Origin: Cryptomeria japonica
Taxonomy: Eukaryota > Streptophyta > Pinopsida > Cupressales > Cupressaceae
Direction: 5' to 3'
NCBI RefSeq assembly: GCF_030272615.1
Contig: NC_081413.1
Location: 718,353,867 to 718,417,866, forward strand
Length of the DNA: 64,000 nucleotides
Of the stretch, positions 45,133 to 55,755 are shown piece by piece (the first letter of the stretch is position 1; each line of letters begins with the position of its first letter). The notes below the pieces were generated by a model. It ran no database searches. It had not been told where the DNA came from and saw only the letters and a list, made by a program, of their open reading frames with translations. A program made the position numbers and the translations under genes.

Positions 45133-46349
45133 TATAGCATCCTAAAATTGCGACACTTGCAATTTCGACTGCATTTCGGTCTTCACGATGGTGACGCAAC
45201 ACGCAACCTGAATGGAGACCCCGAAACTTAGTCACGACACCAAAAACTGCATTTTTCAAGTACCCTGGCCTGAACCTCCTTGCACCTTGATGTCCCCGGA
45301 GGTGGGACTAGAGCGCCCAGCGCCCTGGTCCCCAGGACCATGGCGCCCAGCGCCCTGGTCCCTGGGTCCTATTTTGGGCCCGGTCTCTTAAGGGGTCTCG
45401 GGTCTTTTTGTTTGCAATTTGGAAATTAACATTCCTGGTTGGCCTAAGGTCGGGAAAATCAGTCTATCAGCCCTAATTGACAAGTATATAAACTACATTT
45501 TTCTCTCTCATTTAGGGATAACGGATACATGATGAAAAAGGCATGGAAACTATACTCAAGCATTCAAGCATTCAAGCATTCCTTCTAAGTCTCCATTCAA
45601 GGCTAAGTGTTGCATTCAAGACAAGGATTCAACCATTGAAGAGGAGATCACATACTACTACAACATACAACATACAACATCTAAACCTTCACACATAAGG
45701 ATACAAACATCCTTAGAACAAGGTATTAGTACTTGTTTTACAGTCATTTACATTTACAGCTCTTGCTCATTTCTTGGTTAATTCCAAAACCCGGGTTTGA
45801 CCTAAAGGCAAACCCCTAATCCCTAACCCCCCAATCGTCTTCGCTTTTCTATGTGTAGGTTGCAGGTACGCGGCTGAGATTGAAGATCTGGAATCCTTGT
45901 GCAGAGACGAATAGATCCCCCTTCGTTTCGCGGATTTTTCAGAGGACCGTGGCGCCGGGCGCCATTGTCCCGACAACTTTTGCTCAAATTTGCAGGACAG
46001 CGCCGTATCAACATTTTACTGCTAGTTTCAGGTCCGCAGCTTCATACTGTATCCCTATCTTAGTTTATATAGCGAATCTTTGTCACTTTCTATGCATTCC
46101 TAGCTCAATTCTTCTATGCACATTCTTTACAAAAGAGGGTAGCCTTGCTGTTTTAACCCTTGAAACTCATTTAGCATCCAATCTTGCATTGCGTGGGATT
46201 GGATCTTGTGGGTTTCAACCCCTCTTTTGAATGTAAAGTCTCCCCCCTAAGTGAAAACCATCGAATCCTAGCGAACCTCCCTTCTCTCTCCTTAGAGTTG
46301 GAAGAGGGGAGAGCAACTAGGGTTCGATCGTGATTTTTTCCGCTTTACA
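45133..46349 (+). repeat. 5' LTR of G2 (1217 bp)
   Basis: Begins TATAGCATCC (TGTAGCGTCC in the 3' copy) and ends CCGCTTTACA. Contains a GC-rich block (45308-45365) with GCGCCCAGCGCCCTGGTCC twice and a further GGCGCCGGGCGCC word near 45950. ATTCAAGC is repeated three times near 45556-45580, once in the 3' LTR. TATA box at 45485-45492. Minus-strand ORFs in it are chance. Confidence 0.93.
45485..45492 (+). promoter_or_regulatory. Probable TATA box of the G2 LTR
   Basis: TATATAAA in both LTRs (also 52061-52068), about 350 bp into the LTR and after a GC-rich block. Inference. Confidence 0.5.
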
Positions 46350-46352
46350 TTT

Positions 46353-46371
46353 TGGTGAACCCGACGTGAAC
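46353..46371 (+). other. Primer-binding site of G2
   Basis: TGGTGAACCCGACGTGAAC starts 3 bp after the LTR. A clean PBS-like 18-mer; I cannot name the tRNA with certainty. It differs from the PBS of A, so G2 belongs to another lineage. Confidence 0.75.
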
Positions 46372-47610
46372 ATCCTTTTTGATTTTTCATGCTTAGATCT
46401 GAAAAAATTGATTACATTTCCATGTTTGATCTTTTGCAAAATTTTAGAGGTGATTGCATAAAAACCCTAAAATTTCTTTTTAGTAATTAAACTTGTGAAA
46501 TTTTTAATTGTTAATGCTTGTTTCAGATTTGTCCTTCTATTACAAATTATCAATTCATATCTATGTTTTAATTTTGAAAATTAAGTGGTTAAGTGTCAAA
46601 ACCCTAATTTTTGAAACCCTCTTGATTCAACCTTTGTTCGACAATTTCACCGATCAAAACATCTCCAAATCAGCTGTAACTTTGGATTCCGCAATAAAAT
46701 CACAATATCTTTCATCCCTGAAAATTTGGAAAAAAGTTGCGAGGACCGTGGCGCCGAGCGCCATCGTCCCCGACATTTTTTCCGAAATTTCGGGAGCAAG
46801 ATCTCACTGTATTTTTCTGCTAAAATCCAGAATTTTGGCTGATTTTAACAATTTTAACACCTTCAAAATTACATTCAAAGTTGGTCTTGTGATTGCTTGG
46901 ATTAAGGCTTTTAAACATTCAGAAATCATTGAAACTGAAATTTTGTGTCAAAATTGTCTTCTTACTGTCCTAAATCTGAAAAGTGCGTTAACATTCATTA
47001 AAAATTTCAGTGCTTTATTCAAATTCTTACATTTTGTGACTTTTGAAATTAAGTGCTTAATTACAACAACTTTGATTTCCGCTTTCAAAGTTGAATTTTG
47101 CGTGAAATTGAGTCAATTTTTAAATTTCAAAATTTGCATTACTTTTGACATTCCCTCTAAAATCATAAAATTCAAAATTTCAGTTTCCCTCTTTTTTTCA
47201 AAATTCAAATTTTGCATTTTTCGACAATCTGGGTAGGGTTCAATTTTGAGATTGCAACTTTAATTTGGCCTATCTACAAATCATAAAATCACTCAATTTT
47301 TTCAGATTGGCTTTAAAATCATCATACCTTTCATCCCTGCAAATTTCGAAAAAAGTTGCAAGGACCGTATTGCACTCCGAGCGCCACAGTCCTGGACATT
47401 TTTTTCCGAAATTTCGGGAGACTGTCGTGATTGCATTTAACAGCTTAAATCCAAAAGATTGGCTGATTTTACTGAAAATTGCTACCTCTAAAATCAAAAT
47501 TTTCTCTCCTTCTCTAGTGCATGAGTTTTACAACAATAAGCCCTACTTACACTATTCCCGTTAGACGAAGCCGTAGAATTAAGTCTTTCTGAGGTTTAAC
47601 TACTGAGGAG
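46372..47610 (+). other. Long leader of G2 with an internal repeat
   Basis: About 1.2 kb, AT-rich, with no credible gene. A block of about 110 bp occurs twice (46690-46800 and 47315-47425): TTTCATCCCTG, AAAAAAGTTGC, GGACCGT, GAGCGCCA and TTCCGAAATTTCGGGAG in that order. A weaker form of it is in the LTR near 45930-45985. TTCCGAAATTTCGGGA is close to a perfect palindrome. It could be the packaging or dimerisation region (inference). Confidence 0.65.
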
Positions 47611-49548
47611 ATGGAACCTAATTTGAATAGCCTTTTTAATGAGGACATGGGTAATTCCTCTAATCCTCCTAATGATGAAGAAGCTCTCCATGAGGTTTCT
47701 GAAGAACAACTTTCAAAATTGGATAACCAATTTGACGATTTTCGACAATGGTTGTCTCAAGAATACCCTGATAGTCAAGCTCTTCCTTTAATTGAGGGTC
47801 TAAAACGTATGCTTCAAAGTGATAAGAATGGAATTGATATTTTGCGTGGTATTGCACACATTGTGGACTCGAATGTGATGCCTATAAAGAGTTGTGCTGA
47901 AACTTTAGGTTATACACAACCTCCTACTCAAGTCAATCATTCTATTCCTTTGATGACTTCTATTGCTAGCATACCTACCTTTACATCAAACATAATGGCT
48001 ACTTCTACACAAGACATTCCTCCTGTGATCACCAGTCATGGGGGCAACCCTTTTTCTTCAATTAACCCTCTTCCTTCATTCAATCCGACTTCTTCATTCA
48101 TTCCTTCAATGAGTGTTCCTATTACATCTCCGCAAATGAACATGATGCAAGGGGGCAATTCATTTAATCATTCCATTCCTCCTTGTAGTGTTCCTCCTGT
48201 CCAATCATCTCCTATGACTAATTATCATAGGGTCCCACCACCTTACTCTTTACCTTCTTTCAATAACATAACACCTCCATCTCAATCTAACACATCTAAT
48301 ATGAACCCTTCGACTGAAGCGACCATTAACAATCTTGCACAAACTGTCTCTTCTTTACAGCAACAAATTGCCTCTATGAATCAATCTAAGTTTAGTGTGC
48401 CCACATTTGATGTTGCGAGCCCACTTTCTCTTGACATTGTTCGAGCTATTCCCCCTAAACATGTCGAAATCCCGCATTTGGAGCTTTATAATGGTAAAGG
48501 TGATCCTCTAACACATGTTAAGACTTTTCAAACAATTTGTACCGATTTTGCTTATGACCAAAGGTTGCTTGCAAAATTGTTTACTAGAACATTAAGAGAC
48601 AAAGCCCTACAATGGTATTGCTCATTGCCTTCTTATTCTATTACTTCTTTCGAACAACTTGCAAATGCTTTCATTCAACAATTTCAAAACAATATAAGTC
48701 CTAAAGTTACTTTGATTGATTTAATGCATTGTAAACAAGGTGTTAAAGAAAAAGTGACTGATTTCATTGGTAGATATAAGCATTTGTATGCTCAAATTTC
48801 TTTTCCAGTGCTTCACAATGATATTCAAAGAATCTTTATTTCTAATTTACAAAAAGATATTCGAGACAAACTTCTGTTTTCTGAGTTTACTTCTTTCCAA
48901 CAGTTGTGTGCCACTCTTCACAGTTATCAACTGACTGTGAGTCAAATGGAACAATCACATCCTATGGCTCTGAGTGATAAGGGTGATAGCAGTCAACAAC
49001 CATTTGGGAAGTTTAAACCAAATAGAGACTCCATCAAATTCAATGAAAACATCATCAACAACAATGTGAATACAGCATCAGGTGTGCCTCCTATTTCTAA
49101 ATTTTTCAAGAAAGAAAGAAAGTATACTCCTTTGAATGAATCATTGCATAGTATTATGAATAAATTATTGGAACAAAATGTGCTTACTCTTCCTCCTATA
49201 AGACAAATTGATCCTGCAAAGATTACTTCACCTTATTTTGATAACAAAGCCTTTTGTCAATTTCATCGTCAACCTGGGCATGATACTAAAAAATGTTTTT
49301 CTTTAAAGGGTAAAATTCAAGATTTGATTGATAATAATACTATTTATGTTTCTGGAGTGAATGATAAAGGCAATACATCTGTAGCTCCTCCTAATCAAAA
49401 TCTTCAGATTTTCACTGATCCATTACCTTCTCATACCTCTAATGCGGTTGAGACTAATGATTCCTCTCTTTCATCTGATGGTCTTGTGTCTATGACTCCA
49501 AATGTGATTAACTTTGTAGAGCAGCAAGAAAACCCTAAAGAACCTTAA
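47611..49548 (+). CDS. gag of G2 (645 residues, open)
   Basis: Particle protein, fully open. Acidic N-terminus, a Pro/Ser/Asn-rich middle (residues about 110-240), a short coiled coil (about 245-262), then the retrotransposon-gag core from about 285 (YNGKGDPLTHVKTFQTIC, LRDKALQWYCSLP, FIQQF, DFIGRYKHL) to about 440, and a knuckle-like CQFHRQPGHDTKKC at about 549-562 (C-x2-H-x4-H-x4-C). ATG 47611 is the first in frame after the leader. The TAA at 49546 is followed by the same frame, so the natural product was probably longer. The intact core fits a gag able to serve its own RNA. Confidence 0.9.
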   Translation: MEPNLNSLFNEDMGNSSNPPNDEEALHEVSEEQLSKLDNQFDDFRQWLSQEYPDSQALPLIEGLKRMLQSDKNGIDILRGIAHIVDSNVMPIKSCAETLGYTQPPTQVNHSIPLMTSIASIPTFTSNIMATSTQDIPPVITSHGGNPFSSINPLPSFNPTSSFIPSMSVPITSPQMNMMQGGNSFNHSIPPCSVPPVQSSPMTNYHRVPPPYSLPSFNNITPPSQSNTSNMNPSTEATINNLAQTVSSLQQQIASMNQSKFSVPTFDVASPLSLDIVRAIPPKHVEIPHLELYNGKGDPLTHVKTFQTICTDFAYDQRLLAKLFTRTLRDKALQWYCSLPSYSITSFEQLANAFIQQFQNNISPKVTLIDLMHCKQGVKEKVTDFIGRYKHLYAQISFPVLHNDIQRIFISNLQKDIRDKLLFSEFTSFQQLCATLHSYQLTVSQMEQSHPMALSDKGDSSQQPFGKFKPNRDSIKFNENIINNNVNTASGVPPISKFFKKERKYTPLNESLHSIMNKLLEQNVLTLPPIRQIDPAKITSPYFDNKAFCQFHRQPGHDTKKCFSLKGKIQDLIDNNTIYVSGVNDKGNTSVAPPNQNLQIFTDPLPSHTSNAVETNDSSLSSDGLVSMTPNVINFVEQQENPKEP

Positions 49549-50919
49549 ATCACATTTGATTCCAGTGAAACCATTAGGGCACCTGATGGTCCTTTATACA
49601 TAGTTGCAAAAGTCAAGAATACACCTTGCCATGGAGTGCTTATTGATCCTCCGTGCATGGTTAATGTTATTACTGAAGAATTTCTTTTTACTTTGCAATT
49701 GAATCAAGTGATTTATGACAAAACAGATGTGATTGTGAAACTATTTGATGCATTTTCTTCTCCTGCAATTGGTTCTATTACATTGCCTATTGAGGTCTAT
49801 AACAAATCCCTTGATGTGAACTTTGCTATTATTCCATCTTCCGAACAATTTCGTGTGAAGCTTGGCTATCCTTGGCTATCTTCCATGAAAGCTATTGCTT
49901 CTCCTATTCATAAGTGTTTGAAATTTCCCCATAATGGTGAAGTTGTTACTGTCAATCATAGCCTCTTTAAACCAGCTGAAAGAACTTCTAGCATTCCTAT
50001 TGATTACTTTTGGCCTAAACAATTCCAATCCCTTCCTCTGCGAAGTGATCATCTTTTCAAATCTTATCAAAAGTGGAAAACAGATATGATCCTATCTTTA
50101 AGTGAACCTAGAACACCTAAACTTGACATTCCTATCATTCTTGAGAAGGAAGTTCTTCCTTTGAAAGATAAAACTAATGTCTTTCCTCAAGAAGATTCCC
50201 AACCCATCCCTATGGATGTGACTATGTCTATGTCTAATAAACTTCCTACAAGTAGACCTATACCTCCTCGTCATGATGGACTTGGTCTCCTTCCTAAACC
50301 GAATATTCCTCCCTTATATGAAGCAGTCCCTCCTCCTTCTTTTTATAGAGAGAAGAGACCTTCTTCTTCTCCTATTGTTCAGCCTAAGAGACCACAACCT
50401 AAACACCCAAGTGATAAGGATGAGAACATTCCTCCTCCTCAATCTTCTTCACTTCCTACTAAGACTAGACGAAATTGTTCTGCACGTGAACGCTGATGAA
50501 AGCATCGTCTTAGGGCTCAAGTAGCTGCTTCTCAAACTTTGCCATCTCCAAAAACACCTTCAACGAGCATTATTCCATTTTCTCCTCAGCCGGACATTGA
50601 GCCTAAATCTCCTAAACATAAGATGCATGATGATCTTGATCCTGTGCGAGTTAAAGATCCTATTTTTATAAATCTTGATGATGATATAGATGAAAATGTT
50701 ATTCATGATGAAAATGTTACTCCTCTTACTTCTAATAGTGAATATGAACTTGTTGATATTGATAACCATTTATCTAATGAATTTTCTAAAGCACTTATCC
50801 TAGATCCTAGACAAGAACAATGTGGCTCAGAACATGAACATAGCCCTTGTTTGGATCTTGTGATAGCTCCATCTATTGTGTTGAATGTTCCTCCTCTAGT
50901 GTGTTCCCTGCCTTCCTGA
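49549..50919 (+). pseudogene. Protease-like and C-terminal part of G2
   Basis: Continues the gag frame after one TAA. KNTPCHGVLIDPPCMVNVITEEFL (about 49620-49690) aligns with the retropepsin motif where plant Gypsy elements have LIDGGS or similar; DG(S/T) reads DPP, so the enzyme cannot work as a normal aspartic protease. Fold continues with FAIIPSSEQFRVKLGYPWL. After about 50110 it is Pro/Ser-rich with acidic stretches, and after a TGA at 50494 it goes on to 50919. No RT motif follows. Possibly an altered domain kept as gag tail. Confidence 0.72.
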
Positions 50920-51707
50920 AACATTGATCAGCAAGATCGGGGGGTAGATGACGTGCTAGACTAGTTACATTAGCATAGCAGATTCTCTCCTTCTCTCTTG
51001 TGTTACTTCTTCTATATGTTATTCTCATTCTTCTATTTGTTGTCCTTAGTGTTGTCTACTTGAGGACGATGCAAAGCATTGAGATCTCTCGATCTCTCTC
51101 ATGTTGACTCAAAAGACATATGTGTTCCCTTCTTCTAGGTGACCTTCCTTGATTGGGGAATGAAGAACAATTATGCATACATACATATGATATATATACA
51201 TGACTTATCATACAGCATACTAACCCCAAGGAAAGTGAAGTCACCTCGTGCTTTGTGTTTTGTGTCTATTATCCTTGGGCTTATCTCACACTTGGGGGCT
51301 AAATCCTTGTGATAACGTGCTCCTTTCCTTTCTCATTCTTATGTGTATCACTACGTTAAAACAATCACCCCCGGTGAGGCGTGTGTGATTGCTTTAACGT
51401 AGGGGGGCATACATCCCGTTCATATCTTTTCAAGATACTTGAGAATTTCTTGGCAAATTTAGCTTTGCCTTGAAAATTCTTGATATCTTTCTTGCATGAC
51501 TCATAGTGAGGGAACCTTACTACTGACAGTCATGGTTCTCCCTCATGATCTTCCCTTTTACTTTGTCAATCGAAGTCGTAAGATCCTTAGTCCACTGGGG
51601 GCTTGGTGTATCTTGCCTCCTTGACCTGGTGAAAGTCTTTCAATGTTGTTTCCTTGTACTTTACCGGAAGTATGAGCATACATACTCCCGCTAAAGTGGG
51701 GGCTAAA
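50920..51707 (+). other. 3' region of G2 and PPT
   Basis: No gene. Contains GACGATGCAAAG and an AACGTAGGGGGGC PPT-like word at about 51399, preceded by an imperfect inverted ACTACGTTAAAACAATC / GATTGCTTTAACGTAG pair (51352-51402). The PPT next to the LTR is AAAGTGGGGGCTAA (51694-51707). Confidence 0.7.
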
Positions 51708-52909
51708 TGTAGCGTCCTAAAATTGCAACACTTGCAATTTCGACTGCATTTCGGTCTTCATGATGGCGATGGAACATGCAACCTGAATGGAGACCCCGAA
51801 ACTTGCTCACGACACCAAAAACTGCATTTTTCAAGTACCCTGGCCTGAACCTCCTTGCACCCTGATGTCCCGGGAGGTGGGACCAGAGCGCCCAGCGCCC
51901 TGGTCCTGAGGGACCAGGGTGCCCAGCGCCCTGGTCCCTGGGTCCTATTTTGGGCCAAGTCTCCTAAGGGGTCTCGAGTCTTTTTGTTTGCAATTTGGAA
52001 ATTAACTTTCCTGGTCGGCCTAAGGTCGGGAAAATCAGTCTATCAGCCCTAATTGACAAGTATATAAACTACATTTTTCTCTCTCATTTAGGGATAATGG
52101 ATACATGATGAAAAAGGCATGGAAACTACACTCAAGCATTCCTTCTAAGTCTCCATTCAAGGCTAAGTGTTGCATTCAAGACAAGGATTCAACCATTGAA
52201 GAGGAGATCACATACTACTACAACATACAACATACAACATCTAAACCTTCGCACATAAGGATACAAACATCCTTAGAACAAGGTATTAGTACTTGTTTTA
52301 CAGTCATTTACATTTACAGCTCTTGCTCATTTCTTGGTTAATTCCAAAACCGGGGTTTGACCTAAAGGCAAACCCCTAATCCCTAACCCCCCAATCGTCT
52401 TCGCTTTTCTATGTGTAGGTTGCAGGTACGTGGCTGAGATTGAAGATCTGGAATCCTTGTGTAGAGACGAACAGATCCCCCTTCATTTCGTGGATTTTTT
52501 GGAGGACCGTGGCGCCGGGCACCATCGTTCTGACAACTTTTGCTCAAATTTGCAGGATAGTGCCGTATCGACATTTTACTACTAGTTCCAGGTCCGCAGC
52601 TTCATACTGTATCCCTATCTCAGTTTATAAAGCGAATCTTTGTCACTTTCTATGCATTCCTAGCTCAATTCTTCTATGCACATTCTTTACAAAAGAGGGT
52701 AGCCTTGCTGTTTTAACCCTTGAAACTCATTTAGCATCCAATCTTGCATTGCGTGGGATTGGATCTTGTGGGTTTCAACCCCTCTTTTGAATGTAAAGTC
52801 TCCCCCCTAAGTGAAAACCATTGAATCCTAGCGAACCTCCCTTCTCTCTCCTTGGAGTTGGAAGAGGGGAGAGCAACTAGGGTTCGATCGCGATTTTTTC
52901 CGCTTTACA
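51708..52909 (+). repeat. 3' LTR of G2 (1202 bp)
   Basis: TGTAGCGTCC to GCTTTACA. Same features as the 5' LTR. Differences: one ATTCAAGC unit in place of three, and scattered single bases, mostly C/T and G/A, for example in GGCGCCGGGC[G/A]CCAT. Confidence 0.93.
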
Positions 52910-52914
52910 CAACC

Positions 52915-54791
52915 ACACGCTCACCCAGGAGGACAAGGCAAAAGCAACAAGCAATGAGATCTCTGATAAGAAGGGCCACACCAAAGAAGTAACTAACACC
53001 CAAGAAGAAGAAGAGGACAAACAAAGACTTGGCCCCTTTTGATATACTACTGAATGAAATCATAGAGGAAGGTAAATTGAAGAACATAGAGAAAATATAT
53101 GACACTCTAACAACTGATGAAAAAGAGCAAGTTGAAAATAGTGTTATATTACACATGGATATGTATAAGAAGTTTTTAATGGAAGTAGTCAATGAAGTTC
53201 CAGATGAACTATTCAAAAGACTAGAAGCAAGAAGACAAGCAGTGATAGAACTGGATAAGAAAATAAAGATTGAAAAGCTACTTACTGTATATCTGGTAAA
53301 CTCTCCCCAAGAAATTGATGACCTAATTGCTCAAGCCAATAGGATAGTATTTTCTACTGCACACAGGCACATTGCTTTAATGGTTGGAAGAGTAAATGAG
53401 GTGACTGAAGAAATTGAAGATGGATGGGATATATTCCTAGTTGAGAAAGAAAAACAAGAAGAGTACAGGAACAACAAACGCATAAAAGTTTATCAGAAAG
53501 ATAGAGACAAGGGGAAAGGAAAAGTTGGTGGACCACCTAGTATCAAGGTTAGAGACAACTTACCCCACCTCCTTTAAATACTCCACCGGTAAAAACAACA
53601 ACTACAGATGATCAACTGATAGCTGAGAGTATGGATGTAGAGGATAATAATCCTAATCCTAAAGTCCTATATACTATGGATATTGATACTCAAAAGATCA
53701 ACATAGTGGTAGACAAAGATACAATAGATAAGACTGATATGGCTAGTGAGCCTCTGGTGACTGAGGAAACTAATAACTCACAGGAGAAACTGACATAAAA
53801 TAAAGAGAAAAAGGTAGAGACTTAGACACAGACTAAGACAACACAACAAACAGAGGAACAAATAGAGCAAAAGGCTCCGGAACAGGAATAGGTACATAAG
53901 GAAACAGTAACACCGACAACTAGTGAAAAACCATTGCTTAAAGAAATGCAGACACAAACAGACCTACCAGAGGTCAATACAAGCTTGGTTACTTCCACGG
54001 GTACTCAAATTGTTGATTCATCATCAAGCTTCAAATCAACCAATGTGACTGAGGTACTATTAGATTCAATCAAGAAAATAACTGACTACAGCTCACAAGC
54101 AATTGATGATTCCATACCAATTTTGAAGGTAATTGCTCCCAACTGTAATATAGACAATAAAGATTCTTTAGGACAACTGGATACACTATGTAAATATATC
54201 TCAAAAAACGTTGAGAAAATAAAAGAAGAGTTAGTGAAGGATAAAGTAGAAGTTGAAAAACAAAAATTCTTTGATGAGCAAATAAAGAAGTGTAATAGAG
54301 ATTTTGACACACTTCTACCAAAATTATGTAATTTGTTGAAAGAGTACAAAAATTTGTACAAAGATACCTGTAAAACAAACTTCTTGACTGTAGATATAGA
54401 CAAGAAAATGAGCAAGGTACAAGATGAGATCAATAAAATTGTAGATAGTTTTGTCAACTCACCTAATACACTATCAGTTTTTGAGGAGAAGATAACAAAT
54501 TTTGAGGAAGAACTACCTAAATTGGAAAGAGAGAAAGAAAGGGTAATAAATAACGCAAAACATTTGAGATCAAAACCAAGTCCAAGATTGGACTATCTAG
54601 CATCTCTGCGGAAGGAAGTATCTAAGGCACTAATACAGGGAAGTAAAACACCGGCAGAGCATTTGCAGCATCTCACCGGTACAGTGAAGAGAACAGAGAT
54701 AGCAATAAAGGATAGCAAAACATTTACGGATAGTATAAACTTGATTTTGGGAGATCTTTTTCAAATTGTAAACACCCAGTTACAAGGTTGA
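52915..54791 (+). pseudogene. V ORF2, C-terminal part
   Basis: Continues 43744-45132 in frame after G2 and its TSD. A basic stretch (RRTRQKQQ; KKKKRTNKD), a helical domain (53030-53480, TTDEKEQVENSVILHMDM, weakly like NNDEKQQIEEVVICTLLKF of W1), a Lys-rich signal-like stretch, a frameshift near 53565, a Thr/Gln-rich linker with TAG/TAA stops (53580-53930) and a coiled-coil C-terminus (to TGA 54789-54791). Its end SINLILGDLFQ...QLQG matches the end of W1 ORF2 (SIFDQLQPLDGN) in place and tone. Confidence 0.82.
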
Positions 54792-54968
54792 AACTACAAA
54801 CTCTATTGACATCTTGACAACCTTTGTCATTGATGCCAAAGGGGGAGTAGTGGGATGAGAAAATTCAAATCACAAGACAGGAACCATATGCTCAGGGGGA
54901 GCACACACATTTTTGGATCATTTTAAAAAAATTTCATGAGTGTTGCCATCAATGCCAAAGGGGGAGAT
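54792..54968 (+). other. 3' untranslated region and PPT of V
   Basis: Two PPT-like copies: CCAAAGGGGGAGTAG at about 54836 and the true AAAGGGGGAGAT at 54957-54968, each preceded by TTGATGCC or ATCAATGCC. The doubling is also seen in U and W1. Confidence 0.82.
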
Positions 54969-55755
54969 TGTTGGCATATGCACACTCCAATGAGACATTG
55001 TATGTGATTGAAGGTTTTGTCATTGATGGCAACCTTGCAATCCTATGGCACTGACAAAAGCATTATACCGGCATCAACAGATCACACTCTACACCAGCAC
55101 AAAAGAAAGGAAGTATACTGGCACAGAGGCCGACAGGATTTTGTTATACTATATTTTGTTTATTATTGTAAAAATGTGTAAGCCGACTTGGCAAATTTTA
55201 AAATGAGTCTTATATATAAAAGAGATCATTGTAGACATTTGGAATAATGTGTAGAAGCAAAAAAAATAAAATATTAGGCAAACCTATTGTGCGAAATATA
55301 GGTCAAGGGGTATATGTAAAGAACAGAGTAGGAACCGGTACTGAATCTGGCATTGAAGATGCTATTATAAAGTAGTACAAGATATTGGATTTGTATAATC
55401 CTTATTGTAAGTCAGTGAGACTTCCCATTGAGTAGTGAGCTCTAGGCAGTTGGCCTTCCTGCATGTGCAGGCCCCTATTGTAAGTAATATTCTCTTATTG
55501 GCCAGTGAGTGAATATTGTGGGTCACAAATCCCACCGAGGTTTTTCCCACATTGGGTTTCCTTGTTAAAATCTTGTGTTATGGTGTGCTTTTCATGTGGA
55601 TGTTCTTGATTCTGTCACAAATCCCACCGAGGTTTTTCCCACACCGATACATTGTTATATTATGTTCTGCATGTTTTAAGTTAGGAAATTCCATTAACTA
55701 GTTAGATACTGTTTCACCCCCCCCCCCCCTCTCAATATCTGTGGGATCCCTAACA
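54969..55755 (+). repeat. 3' LTR of V (787 bp)
   Basis: TGTTGGCATATG to CCCTAACA. Carries a second copy of a 28-bp stretch (55524-55551 copied to 55616-55643) in place of the sequence found in the 5' LTR, and a run of 13 C (10 in the 5' LTR) near 55690. Confidence 0.93.

Larger units (their letters stand above)
45133..52909 (+). mobile_element. Non-autonomous Gypsy-type element G2, complete
   Basis: LTRs 45133-46349 and 51708-52909, PBS, PPT and TSD caacc (45128-45132 and 52910-52914). The interior has gag and a protease-like region in one frame (47611-50919) but no RT, RNase H or integrase, so it is a gag-only (TR-GAG-like) element. The LTRs differ only slightly; the youngest-looking insertion of the nest and also one of the innermost. 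Confidence 0.92.
41426..55755 (+). mobile_element. Non-autonomous Copia-type element V, split by G2
   Basis: LTRs 41426-42202 and 54969-55755, Met-type PBS, PPT, and TSD atgtg (41421-41425 and 55756-55760). Without the nested G2 it is about 6.55 kb. It contains only ORF1 (coiled coil plus CCHC) and ORF2 (about 1,088 codons), the same plan as W1 but with different LTRs. No protease, integrase, RT or RNase H. Inserted in the LTR-embedded frame of B. Confidence 0.9.

Noticed and set aside
45767-46014. Minus-strand frames in the G2 LTRs (also 52383-52574)
   Set aside because: Present in both LTRs only because the LTRs are repeats; no protein-like features.
46508-47236. 242-residue open frame in the G2 leader
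   Set aside because: AT-rich, low-complexity (K, F, I, S), no homologue in the window, runs across the internal repeat block; looks like chance.
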